NCBI RefSeq assembly: GCF_000013085.1
Contig: NC_007643.1
Location: 257,001-321,000, forward strand
DNA: 64,000 nucleotides
Direction of reading: 5' to 3'
Origin: Rhodospirillum rubrum ATCC 11170
GTDB lineage: Bacteria; Pseudomonadota; Alphaproteobacteria; Rhodospirillales; Rhodospirillaceae
Both the position numbers and the translations under genes were made by a program. Each line of letters opens with the position of its first letter. Positions within the stretch are counted from its first letter, which is position 1. The notes beneath the pieces were generated by a model that was not told where the DNA came from, ran no database searches, and worked only from the letters and a program-made list of their open reading frames with translations. Shown here piece by piece: positions 28,307 to 38,220 of the stretch.

Positions 28307-31021
28307 TCAGTACTCGGGGATCAGGCGCTCGAGATAGTCTTTTTCCGGCCGGGAACGCTCGGGATCATTGGCCCGCCGGCGCAACTCGTCAAGGATGTCG
28401 CGCGCCCGCTGGGCATCGGGACGCGAGGGCAGGCCGACGCGCTCGGGCGACCCGCTGCCGCCGCGCCCCAGCGGATCGGCGCCCATGCGTCCCGGGCCAC
28501 CGCCGGGCATCGGCATCATCATCGGCATGCCCGAGCCGATCGCCTGCCTCATCTGCGCCATGGCCTGTTGACGGCCGCTTGACAGCAATTCGAGGGCGCG
28601 GCGTTGGCTGGTCATGGCGTCTTGCAAAGCGCCCTTGTCGAGGGCGGCGGCGGCGTCATCCATGGTCAGCGCCGCCTCGCCAAGATCGGCGGGCAGGGTG
28701 CCGGTCATCTCGGCGATCTCGGCCAGAAGCTCCTCCATGCGCCCGGTCAGGGCTTTCTGGCGCCGGGCGAGATCATCGGCGACGGCCTCGCCGGCTTGCG
28801 GCGGTGGTGGCGCCGGGCTGGCCGCGCCGCCGCCGCGCGTGCCGACCTTTGGCCCCGGTCCGCCGGGTTCGCTAGGCGGGATCTGGTGGGGCAGGGAGGG
28901 ATCGGACGGCGCTTGGATCGACGGCTGGCGCAGCCAGGGCAGCGACAACAAGCCGCCCTCGATCGTCGGCCCGTCGAAGGGCGGGACCAGTCCGTTGCCC
29001 TGATCGCCCGGACGGGGAGGGGGCGCCAGATCGGCCGAGCGCGTCTGGTTCTCGCGGAAGGTCTCATCAAGCAAGCTGTTCTGATCGCGGCGCATCCGGC
29101 CCAGGGCGTCGGCGGCCTTGCCCATGCGCTCCATCGCCGCCATGTCTTCGGCCGACGGCGCCCCGGCCTGGAGCGACTGAAGCATCTGGTCGAGATTGGC
29201 CAGCATGTCGCGCAGGGCGTCCTGGGCGCCCAGACGGTTCATCTCCTGCATCCGGGCCAATAAATCGTCGAGATCGGTGCTTTCCATCTCGGCCATCATG
29301 TCCGGGGGCAGGGTGGCGGCCGAGGGCATGGTCTGGGCCAGGGCCCGCATCAAATCCTGGAGCGCCGCCCGCGTCTCGCGCAGAAGCTGGTCCATCTCGC
29401 GCTGGTCGATGGGGCCCGACAGCGCCTGATCGATGCGCTCGCGCAAGGCGTCGAGCCGGGCGTTGGCGCGGCTGGCGTCGCCCTCCTCAACCCGCAAGGC
29501 GGCCGCCCACAGCAGGGCGCGAACCCGGTCGATGTCGCTGGCCTCACCGCGCCCGGCCAAATGGGCGCGGGCGGCGCGCAGGGCCAGGAACACCGCCGGG
29601 TCGCCGCCGAAGGCGTCGGGATGGCGGGCGATCCCGTCAAGCCCGGTCACCGCTTCGCCATAGGTGGCCAAGGAGTCGCTGACGCGGTCGCGCTCGGCGA
29701 TGATGGCCTGGGCGACGGCATGGCTGAACACCCGGCGGGGCAAAACGACGCGCAGCGCCGGTCCCTCGCCGCGCTGGCCGGCACCATCCGTGGCCCAGGG
29801 GGTGATCTCCACCGCCCGCCCGGCCCAACGGTGGGCGGTCAGGTCGTGGAAGGCGACGATCTCGGCGCTCCGGCGATCGGAACCGGCCAAAGGCAAGGCC
29901 AGATCCATGGTGGCTTCGGGATCGCCCGGTTGTTGGCGGATCGGGCGCAGGGTCAGGCCGGCGGCGGTTAGGGCATAGTCGTCGCTTGCCGCAAGGCGCG
30001 TGCGCAGCCGCCAGCGTGGGCCGGTGTCGGGGGGCTGGGTGAAGGCGATGACCGGGGCGGCGTCGGCGATCACCGCCAAGGGCCGGTCGACCAGGATACG
30101 CCCTTCGGCGCGCACGACCAGCCGGCCTTGCGAATCCACCGTGGTTTCGGCGCGTAGCGTTTGATCATCCAGGCGGGTCAGGGCGGTCTGGCGCTCGCCG
30201 GCGATCACCAAGCCGGCCTCGGCCCGGCCATGGACCAGGGCTAGCAAGGCGGTGCCGGCGGGCAGGCTCAGGGGGCTCGCCGCACCGTCTTCGGCAGCTT
30301 GACCGCTGGTCGCCGCGCCCTCGATGGCGGTATCCAGACGCAGCGGCGGCTGGCCGGTGTAATCGGGCGGGGTCAGCCAGACGGTGGCGGTAGGCGGCGC
30401 GTGGGCGGGCAGAACCGAGGGGCTGAGGAAGGCTAGCAGGCGGGCGCCGGGATCGCGGTGGCCGGCGACCAGGGCGACGGCGAGCAGCAAAATCGGCACC
30501 ACCCGCAGCCCATGGGGGTCGAGCCCGGCCATGATCGGGGTGGGGGCGGAGGGGCGCAGGGCGCGGGCCTCGGCGGCCATGCGGTTGCGATGGCGCCGCC
30601 ACAGGGCGCGGCTTAGGGGATCCTCGCCGCCCAAGGCCAGGACGTCGGCGCTGGCGGTCAGCGGCCGGTGACCCTGGCGGGCGTTCTTTTCCAGGGCGCG
30701 CCATGCCTGACCCCGGGTCGGCCAGGAAAAACGCCACGCCCCGAGGCCGAAGGCCACGCCAAGGGCAAGGATCAAGGCAATTAACAGGGCGAGATGCAGC
30801 CAGCCGGGCAGCAGGCTGGTCACCCCCGACAGCGCCAGCGCTAGGCCGATGCCTGTTCCGGCCAAAGCCGGCCAGAAACCGCGCAGCAGACGCTCCCAGA
30901 CCAGCACCAGCCAGGCCAGCCCCAAGCTGACCCGAAGCCAAGGCCCGCGCATCGCCCGCGCCGGGCGGCGCAGGGGGGGAAGGGGGCGTCTGGGGGCCGT
31001 TTTTGCCGATTTGGGGGCCAT
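28307..31021 (-). CDS. TIGR02302/DUF4175 large membrane protein
   Basis: 904 residues. Hydrophobic segments lie at about 30-50, 55-75 and 75-95 and another near 180-200. A long hydrophilic region follows with sugar- or Ig-like beta patterns (ATVWLTPPDYTGQPPLRLDTA, about 235-255), then helical, Met/Gln/Asp-rich repeats (MAEMESTDLDDLLARMQEMN) and a Gly/Pro-rich C-terminus. This layout fits the alphaproteobacterial TIGR02302/DUF4175 family, of unknown function. The start at MAPKSAKTAPRRP (31019-31021) is chosen because the 40 codons before it show no membrane or family features. Confidence 0.85.
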   Translation of the reverse strand: MAPKSAKTAPRRPLPPLRRPARAMRGPWLRVSLGLAWLVLVWERLLRGFWPALAGTGIGLALALSGVTSLLPGWLHLALLIALILALGVAFGLGAWRFSWPTRGQAWRALEKNARQGHRPLTASADVLALGGEDPLSRALWRRHRNRMAAEARALRPSAPTPIMAGLDPHGLRVVPILLLAVALVAGHRDPGARLLAFLSPSVLPAHAPPTATVWLTPPDYTGQPPLRLDTAIEGAATSGQAAEDGAASPLSLPAGTALLALVHGRAEAGLVIAGERQTALTRLDDQTLRAETTVDSQGRLVVRAEGRILVDRPLAVIADAAPVIAFTQPPDTGPRWRLRTRLAASDDYALTAAGLTLRPIRQQPGDPEATMDLALPLAGSDRRSAEIVAFHDLTAHRWAGRAVEITPWATDGAGQRGEGPALRVVLPRRVFSHAVAQAIIAERDRVSDSLATYGEAVTGLDGIARHPDAFGGDPAVFLALRAARAHLAGRGEASDIDRVRALLWAAALRVEEGDASRANARLDALRERIDQALSGPIDQREMDQLLRETRAALQDLMRALAQTMPSAATLPPDMMAEMESTDLDDLLARMQEMNRLGAQDALRDMLANLDQMLQSLQAGAPSAEDMAAMERMGKAADALGRMRRDQNSLLDETFRENQTRSADLAPPPRPGDQGNGLVPPFDGPTIEGGLLSLPWLRQPSIQAPSDPSLPHQIPPSEPGGPGPKVGTRGGGAASPAPPPPQAGEAVADDLARRQKALTGRMEELLAEIAEMTGTLPADLGEAALTMDDAAAALDKGALQDAMTSQRRALELLSSGRQQAMAQMRQAIGSGMPMMMPMPGGGPGRMGADPLGRGGSGSPERVGLPSRPDAQRARDILDELRRRANDPERSRPEKDYLERLIPEY

Positions 31022-31165
31022 CGGGCGCTCGCGGTTGGGGAAATCTTGCCTGAAGATGGGGATCGCCGCCCCCCGACGACAAGAAAAAAGCGCGACGATT
31101 TGCTTCAATATCAGAATTCCACAGCGGTCTGCATGAACCAAGTTTCACGCACGCCGCTCCAAGGC

Positions 31166-32485
31166 CTATGCCGCGTCTAGAACGTCGCCCAGGGTTTCGC
31201 GGGAAAGATGACCTTTGTTGACTAGCAGCGTTGTGACGACGTTTCTATTGACGAGGTAGCGCCGAGCCGCCTTGGCGATTTGCTCTTCGCTTGGCCCGCT
31301 CAGATCGACATGCCGGCTCAGATCGGCGAAGGGGCACAAAAGGCTTTGGGCGAAAGCCCGCTGGAACTTCTGGCGGTCGGTCTTGCCCCGGCTGATGACA
31401 CCAAAGCGGCTATCGGCCGTCCACAGGGCATCGCCGAGCACGCGGGCCAGTTCGAAACGCCGGTCATGGGATGCCTGGGTCTGTAAGGCGATCTTTTCGG
31501 TTGTTCCGCCGCCGCGCAAGCGCGCGCCATAGGGCAGATCGCGGGCCGTGGCGGTGGCGGCGCGGATGGCTTTCCAGGAAACCTTGAGGATATCGCTCAA
31601 AGCCACGTTGCTAAAGGGTCCCTCCGACCACCCCACGGCTCGCCGAAGGCGATCGGCGGCGTCTTCGGCCACCATCCAGATCGGCCGCCGCAGATCGGCG
31701 CGGTTTACCGGGGCCGCCGCCGCCAGCGCCTCGGCCAGATCAATTTCAACAGACGACTCCCGGCTGGCGGAAAGAACCTTCTCAAGGATCTCGGGGGCCC
31801 GCGCCCCGGGGTTGCCCAGGGCGGCCTCTTCCACGCCCTCGGCGCCGATCAGCTCCTCCTGACGTGAGAGCGCTTCGATAAGAGCATCGGGAACCTGATC
31901 TGGATCGTAGCCCAGCCGTGCTTCGAGTCGCCGCCATGACGCCACATCCGGGGTCTGGCGTTCTTCTTGTAACTGGGCAAGGACCAGCTTGAGCGACGCG
32001 CCGTCTTGGGCCCGGGCGCAGGTCGTGGTTACCGCATCAAAGAACGCGTCGACCCCGTCTTCAAAGGCCGTCGCCGGCACCAGCGAGACCGGGATCGGAT
32101 GATAGTCGACCCGATCGCCGGCCTTGGACCCCATCGCTATCGGGGCGATGACGACGCGATCCCCCACGCCATAGATCATCATGGGCGGCCACAGGGTTCC
32201 CCCGGACGCCGAGGTGAGGTCATGACGCAGGCGCCACTCGGCCCTGACCGATCGATAATCGACGATCGGCTCCCATCGCAGACGCCACCAGTTATCAGCA
32301 AGCCAAAGGGCCAAAGAAACCGCCGACGCCCGAAAGAAATCGCGGGTATGGCCGGTTGTTATGTCGTCGATCCGCGTTACGACGCGATCACCGACGGAGA
32401 TGCTTATTTCCGCAAGATCCCTTTCCTCATCCTGTGGGCTTTGCCGCCATCGAGGACTTATTCTGAAAGAGAGATCCTGTTTCAT
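31166..32485 (-). CDS. Degenerate ImmA/IrrE-like protein (pseudo-peptidase)
   Basis: 439 residues, no named family. The C-terminal 110 residues follow the ImmA/IrrE layout: DRRFELARVLGDALW at 341-355 lines up with the usual RFTLAHELGHALLH, and RQKFQRAFAQSLLCPFADL at 371-389 with the ANRFAAELLMP helix; a terminal helix pair follows (VNRNVVTTLLVNKGHL). The zinc motif HExxH is replaced by RVLGD, so peptidase activity should be lost. The N-terminal 150 residues form another domain with WLADNWWRLRWEP (61-73). Its ATG overlaps the stop of the 174-aa gene by 4 bp, giving a coupled two-gene cassette. Possible roles are regulation or defence; inference only. Confidence 0.72.
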   Translation of the reverse strand: MKQDLSFRISPRWRQSPQDEERDLAEISISVGDRVVTRIDDITTGHTRDFFRASAVSLALWLADNWWRLRWEPIVDYRSVRAEWRLRHDLTSASGGTLWPPMMIYGVGDRVVIAPIAMGSKAGDRVDYHPIPVSLVPATAFEDGVDAFFDAVTTTCARAQDGASLKLVLAQLQEERQTPDVASWRRLEARLGYDPDQVPDALIEALSRQEELIGAEGVEEAALGNPGARAPEILEKVLSASRESSVEIDLAEALAAAAPVNRADLRRPIWMVAEDAADRLRRAVGWSEGPFSNVALSDILKVSWKAIRAATATARDLPYGARLRGGGTTEKIALQTQASHDRRFELARVLGDALWTADSRFGVISRGKTDRQKFQRAFAQSLLCPFADLSRHVDLSGPSEEQIAKAARRYLVNRNVVTTLLVNKGHLSRETLGDVLDAA

Positions 32486-33006
32486 GAATAACGATCCTGA
32501 AGGAATTGGGCGGAGGGCACGAGGTTTTTGGCCTGCGGCTCGTAAGCATAGGGCAGATAGCGGGCGATGACAGCCCGGGCGATCGCCTCGCGGGGAAGCA
32601 CCGGATAAGCGTGATACAGGGCGCGGCCCGGGATGGTGATCCGTCCTTCGTAAATCCAGCCGGTATCATCCACCGTCCACAGAAGGGTGGGATCGCCATG
32701 GGTGTCGATAGAGCCGATCAGTCCGGCCAGGATTCCCCGGCGCAAAAGGTCGGGGATGCGCGCCTGATCGGCGGGGGTGAACCGGGCATGGTGATCGCAA
32801 TAGGTCGCGTCAGGGCGTTCCCCGGAAAACAGCGGCAGTCCGAAGGCCAGGGGATCCCATTTATGTTTTGGGTGGCCGGCAAAGGACGCCCGGCTTGCTA
32901 GGTCAAGAAGCCAGCTTTCTGGGGGAACGGGATCACGAAGCCGGCGCTTGTCATCGCTTGAACTGCGCGCGATGACCCGCCGGGGTTCTGGTTTTCGCCT
33001 TGCCAT
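32482..33006 (-). CDS. Partner of pseudo-ImmA protein, unknown
   Basis: 174 residues, not recognised as a named family though the layout looks conserved rather than random. A basic N-terminus (ARRKPEPRRVIARSSSDDKRR) is followed by PPESWLLDLASRA, SFAGHPKHKWDPLAFGLP, and DATYCDHHARFTPADQARIPDLLRRGI. A compact beta-rich part follows with TLLWTVDDTGWIYEGRITIPG and YHAYPVLPREAIARAVIARY. Cys-Asp-His-His is a possible metal site. It is the first gene of the pair with the pseudo-ImmA gene (ATGA overlap) and is divergent from secA, 254 bp away. An antitoxin-, inhibitor- or substrate-like role would be speculation. Confidence 0.7.
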   Translation of the reverse strand: MARRKPEPRRVIARSSSDDKRRLRDPVPPESWLLDLASRASFAGHPKHKWDPLAFGLPLFSGERPDATYCDHHARFTPADQARIPDLLRRGILAGLIGSIDTHGDPTLLWTVDDTGWIYEGRITIPGRALYHAYPVLPREAIARAVIARYLPYAYEPQAKNLVPSAQFLQDRYS

Positions 33007-33260
33007 GATAGAGCGGTCCTTTTCGTCTTTATCATCCTCTACGGGCCGCTCTTGGGGCGCAACCCCTTAAAGGTCGCATCGAAATCCGTTGGGGAGACTC
33101 GCGTTCCCATCGCCGCCGCGCTTCTTGAAGCCGGGGGAAAAGCAGGGGCTTTCGTTTGACAGGGAAGGTCCCTCGCTCTATCTCTTCGCCTCGGATCCCG
33201 GGCTTTCGTTTCCGTTCCGGGGGCCTTTGCCTGCCCGTCACCCTGACCTTCGAGGTACGC

Positions 33261-35951
<2,691 letters not shown>

Positions 35952-35964
35952 GGCCACGGGTTTT

Positions 35965-36004
35965 CCTTCGGCGGACCGCACAACAGGTGCGGCTTCGCCG
36001 AAGG
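35965..36004 (+). terminator. Stem-loop after secA
   Basis: CCTTCGGCG / CGCCGAAGG (35965-35973, 35996-36004) with an inner CCGCA / TGCGG pair, 13 bp after the secA stop. No U-tract follows, so factor-independent termination is uncertain. Confidence 0.5.
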
Positions 36005-36083
36005 GAACTGCCCCGAGCGGCCTTTTAGCCGGCTTTGCCTGTTGACCACCCTCGGCCAGGGCGCATACTGATCCGACGATACT

Positions 36084-36130
36084 GGGAATGGGGTCTCCCG
36101 AAACCGCCGAAAGGCTGATGACTCCTACCG
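36084..36130 (+). promoter_or_regulatory. Fluoride riboswitch aptamer (crcB motif)
   Basis: Matches the crcB RNA consensus in order: GGGAATGGGGTCTCCC, then GAAACCGCC, then the highly conserved GGCTGATGACTCCTACCG. The known aptamer (GGCGAUGAGGCCCGCC...AAAC.GCC...GGCUGAUG.CCUCUACUG) aligns without gaps in the conserved parts. Fluoride binding stabilises the pseudoknot and prevents termination. It lies about 115 bp upstream of crcB with a terminator hairpin between them. Confidence 0.93.
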
Positions 36131-36159
36131 CGTAGAAATGCGTGGTGGGACCTTGTGAC

Positions 36160-36200
36160 AACCCGCCATGCCTGCCAAGCAGGAGGAGGCGGGTTTTTTT
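36160..36200 (+). terminator. Riboswitch expression-platform terminator
   Basis: AACCCGCC / GGCGGGTT (36160-36167, 36188-36195) encloses an inner CCTGC-CAA-GCAGG hairpin and runs into seven T (36194-36200). This is the off-state terminator of the fluoride riboswitch, 45 bp before crcB. Confidence 0.9.
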
Positions 36201-36244
36201 ATGCCCGCCCGGTCCCCATCCATCGGAGGTAAGTGCGCAGCGCC

Positions 36245-36634
36245 ATGACCTATTTATTCGTCGCCGCCGGGGGAGCCCTGGGCTCGACCCTGCGCTATTG
36301 GCTTTCGGGGTTGATCGCAGGCGCGATCGGCCAAAGCTTTCCCTGGGGAACGCTGGTCATCAATATCAGCGGATCGATCGTCATCGGCGCCTTCGCCACC
36401 CTGACCGGACCCGATGGCCGGGTGTTCATCCCCGGAGACTGGCGCCAGTTCTTCATGGTCGGAGTCTGCGGCGGCTATACCACCTTTTCGTCGTTCAGCC
36501 TGCAGACCCTGACCCTGGCCCAAGAGGGCCAGGGGCTGTGGGCGGCGGCCAATGTGGTTTTATCGGTGGTGTTTTGCCTGATCGGCGTCTGGCTCGGACA
36601 TGTCGGCGCCGTCCTGATCAACGAGGGGGTATGA
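36245..36634 (+). CDS. crcB: Fluoride ion exporter CrcB/Fluc
   Basis: 129 residues, four hydrophobic helices. Family hallmarks: GGALGSTLRYW, WGTLVINISGSIVIG (pore Asn region), and GVCGGYTTFSSFS (the phenylalanine track and Na site). It forms antiparallel dimers that export fluoride. It sits under a fluoride riboswitch. The start is ambiguous: a GGAGG at 36225-36229 is 3 bases from a GTG at 36233 and 15 bases from the ATG at 36245; the ATG is chosen because MTYLFVAAGGALG is the family N-terminus. DUF190 starts one base after its stop. Confidence 0.93.
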   Translation: MTYLFVAAGGALGSTLRYWLSGLIAGAIGQSFPWGTLVINISGSIVIGAFATLTGPDGRVFIPGDWRQFFMVGVCGGYTTFSSFSLQTLTLAQEGQGLWAAANVVLSVVFCLIGVWLGHVGAVLINEGV

Positions 36635-36635
36635 C

Positions 36636-36992
36636 ATGGACAGCCAAGACATCCCGGGATTGCCCAAGGACGCCGTGCTGCTGCGCATTTATACCAGCGA
36701 GCGGAAGACGTTCGGTCACGCGCCGCTGTTCGAGGCGATCGTGACCAAGGCCCTGGAGATGGGCCTTGCCGGGGCGACCGTGCTGCGCGGGCCGCTGGGC
36801 TACGGCCATTCCAGCCGGATCCACACCGCCAAGATCCTCGATCTTTCCAATGATCTGCCGGTGGTGATCGAAATCGCCGAGTCCCAGGCCAGGATCGACG
36901 CCTTTCTTCCCGTTCTCGACGGCATGATCGGCAAGGGTCTGGTCACTTTGGAAAAGATCCAGGTGCTCCATTACGGACCGCGCGCGGGCTAA
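36636..36992 (+). CDS. DUF190 PII-like protein
   Basis: 118 residues. The DUF190 pattern is clear: VLLRIYTSERKTFGHAPLFEAIV, GLAGATVLRGPLGYG and HTAKILDLSNDLPVVIEI. The fold is PII-like, and the family is known to sit beside crcB under fluoride riboswitches, so a supporting role in fluoride tolerance is likely, perhaps as a ligand sensor. It begins 2 bp after the crcB stop codon end, so it is co-transcribed under the same riboswitch. Confidence 0.93.
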   Translation: MDSQDIPGLPKDAVLLRIYTSERKTFGHAPLFEAIVTKALEMGLAGATVLRGPLGYGHSSRIHTAKILDLSNDLPVVIEIAESQARIDAFLPVLDGMIGKGLVTLEKIQVLHYGPRAG

Positions 36993-37091
36993 GGAAACCG
37001 GGGCGCCGCCGTCCGCCTGACGGTGGGCTTGTTTGCCGCTGGCGGAAAGCGCTACACTCGCAGCTTCCCTATCCGTTTGGAGAGCTTTGCC

Positions 37092-37277
37092 ATGGATGGC
37101 GTGACGGCAGGACTGACCGCTGCCAGCGGTCTGCGACAGACCGAGCTTCAGGCGGGGCTGCTTAAGCGGTCTTTCGAGCAGGAGGGGCGCATGGTCGATC
37201 TGTTGGCCGAAGGCGTGGCCACCACCCAGGCCGCCGCCGGCGCGGGCAAGGGGCTTTCCGTCGACGTGACGGCCTGA
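37092..37277 (+). CDS. YjfB-like putative motility peptide
   Basis: 61 residues: MDGVTAGLTAASGLRQTELQ, then AGLLKRSFEQEGRMVDLLAEGVA. The pattern of two short amphipathic helices with a Gln/Leu-rich first half and an Ala-rich end resembles the YjfB motility-protein family. Function unknown; these short proteins often accompany flagellar genes, which are not seen next to it here. The start ATG (37092) has a GGAGAG at 37079-37084, at usual ribosome-binding distance. Confidence 0.6.
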   Translation: MDGVTAGLTAASGLRQTELQAGLLKRSFEQEGRMVDLLAEGVATTQAAAGAGKGLSVDVTA

Positions 37278-37287
37278 TCCCCCACGC

Positions 37288-37563
37288 ATGGCTAATGGAC
37301 CCTCGGGCATCGGTGGACGAAATCAGGGCAGCGGCCGGGTGGCCGGCGGCGGCGCCACGCCGACCGTTCGCCCCACCCCCGGGCGCCCGGCCTCGCCGGG
37401 GCGAATTCCGCCCGCCACGGAGCCCAGGCCCGTCGTCGATGTGCGGCCCAGACCGTCGCGGGGCAATCGCTTCGACGAGGCCGGGGGCCGCTATATCGTT
37501 GTCGATGGCCGCCGCTATAATCTGGACGCGCCGCGCGGCACCTATGTGAACGTCGTCATCTGA
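37288..37563 (+). CDS. Small Gly/Pro/Arg-rich hypothetical protein
   Basis: 91 residues, no family recognised. Residues 1-65 are low-complexity (Gly, Pro, Arg, Thr) and probably disordered; the last 25 residues (GGRYIVVDGRRYNLDAPRGTYVNVVI) form a likely beta hairpin. It starts 10 bp after the motility peptide and ends 12 bp before the Nudix gene, which favours a real, co-transcribed gene. No strong Shine-Dalgarno is visible. Confidence 0.5.
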   Translation: MANGPSGIGGRNQGSGRVAGGGATPTVRPTPGRPASPGRIPPATEPRPVVDVRPRPSRGNRFDEAGGRYIVVDGRRYNLDAPRGTYVNVVI

Positions 37564-37575
37564 GGGAGGGGTGGT

Positions 37576-38127
37576 GTGGTCTGCGATGACATCCCGGGAA
37601 CGCTCCGCCCCCCCTCCTTCGCGCTTGGCGTCCCCGAAGGCGACGATCACGAGCGTCTGATCTGCACCAGTTGCGGCTTCATCCGCTACGACAATCCCAA
37701 GATCATCGTCGGCGCCGTCTGCACCTGGGAGTCCAAGGTGCTGCTGGTGCGCCGGGCCATCGAACCGCGCGTCGGCTATTGGTGCATGCCCGCCGGTTTC
37801 ATGGAGCTGAACGAGACCACCGAGGCCGGGGCGGCGCGCGAGGTGTGGGAGGAAGCCCGCGCCCGGGTGCGTATAGGCCCGCTGCTCGCCCTTTATAACC
37901 TGCCCCATATCAGTCAGGTTCACCTGATCTACAGCGCCACCATGCTCAGCCCCGACCATGCGCCGGGCAGCGAAAGCCTGGAAACCTGCCTTGTCGGGTG
38001 GGGCGAGATCCCCTGGGGCGATCTCGCCTATCCCACCGTGGAATGGGCCCTGCGCCAGCACGCCGAACGTGGTGGACTGGCCGGCGCCCCCTATGGCAAT
38101 CGGGCCGAGACCTACGCCCTGCCTTAA
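37576..38127 (+). CDS. Nudix hydrolase with zinc-ribbon start
   Basis: 183 residues. A short zinc-ribbon-like start ([18 protein letters not shown]) is followed by a complete Nudix box, [20 protein letters not shown] (about 76-95). This arrangement is seen in ADP-ribose or NADH pyrophosphatase-like enzymes acting on nucleoside diphosphate linkages; only one CxxC is visible, so zinc binding is doubtful. The start is GTG at 37576 with GAGGGAGGGG upstream. It is convergent with the modification methylase gene, with a strong palindrome between. Confidence 0.87.
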   Translation: MVCDDIPGTLRPPSFALGVPEGDDHERLICTSCGFIRYDNPKIIVGAVCTWESKVLLVRRAIEPRVGYWCMPAGFMELNETTEAGAAREVWEEARARVRIGPLLALYNLPHISQVHLIYSATMLSPDHAPGSESLETCLVGWGEIPWGDLAYPTVEWALRQHAERGGLAGAPYGNRAETYALP

Positions 38128-38190
38128 AACAAATTCCCGAGTCCTGTGAACCAGAGTGCGACGACGATTTTCTGGACGATCAAGCTCTGA

Positions 38191-38214
38191 GAGCGGGGAC
38201 CGGAGTCCCCGCTC
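38191..38214. terminator. Perfect palindrome between Nudix and mod genes
   Basis: GAGCGGGGAC / GTCCCCGCTC, 10-bp stem, 4-nt loop, in the 93-bp convergent gap. No U-tract on either side; it can serve both transcripts. Confidence 0.55.
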
Positions 38215-38220
38215 ACCGCT

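Noticed and set aside
36142-36744. A 200-codon plus-strand frame through the riboswitch, crcB and DUF190.
   Set aside because: It is out of frame with both well-supported genes and includes the terminator stem.
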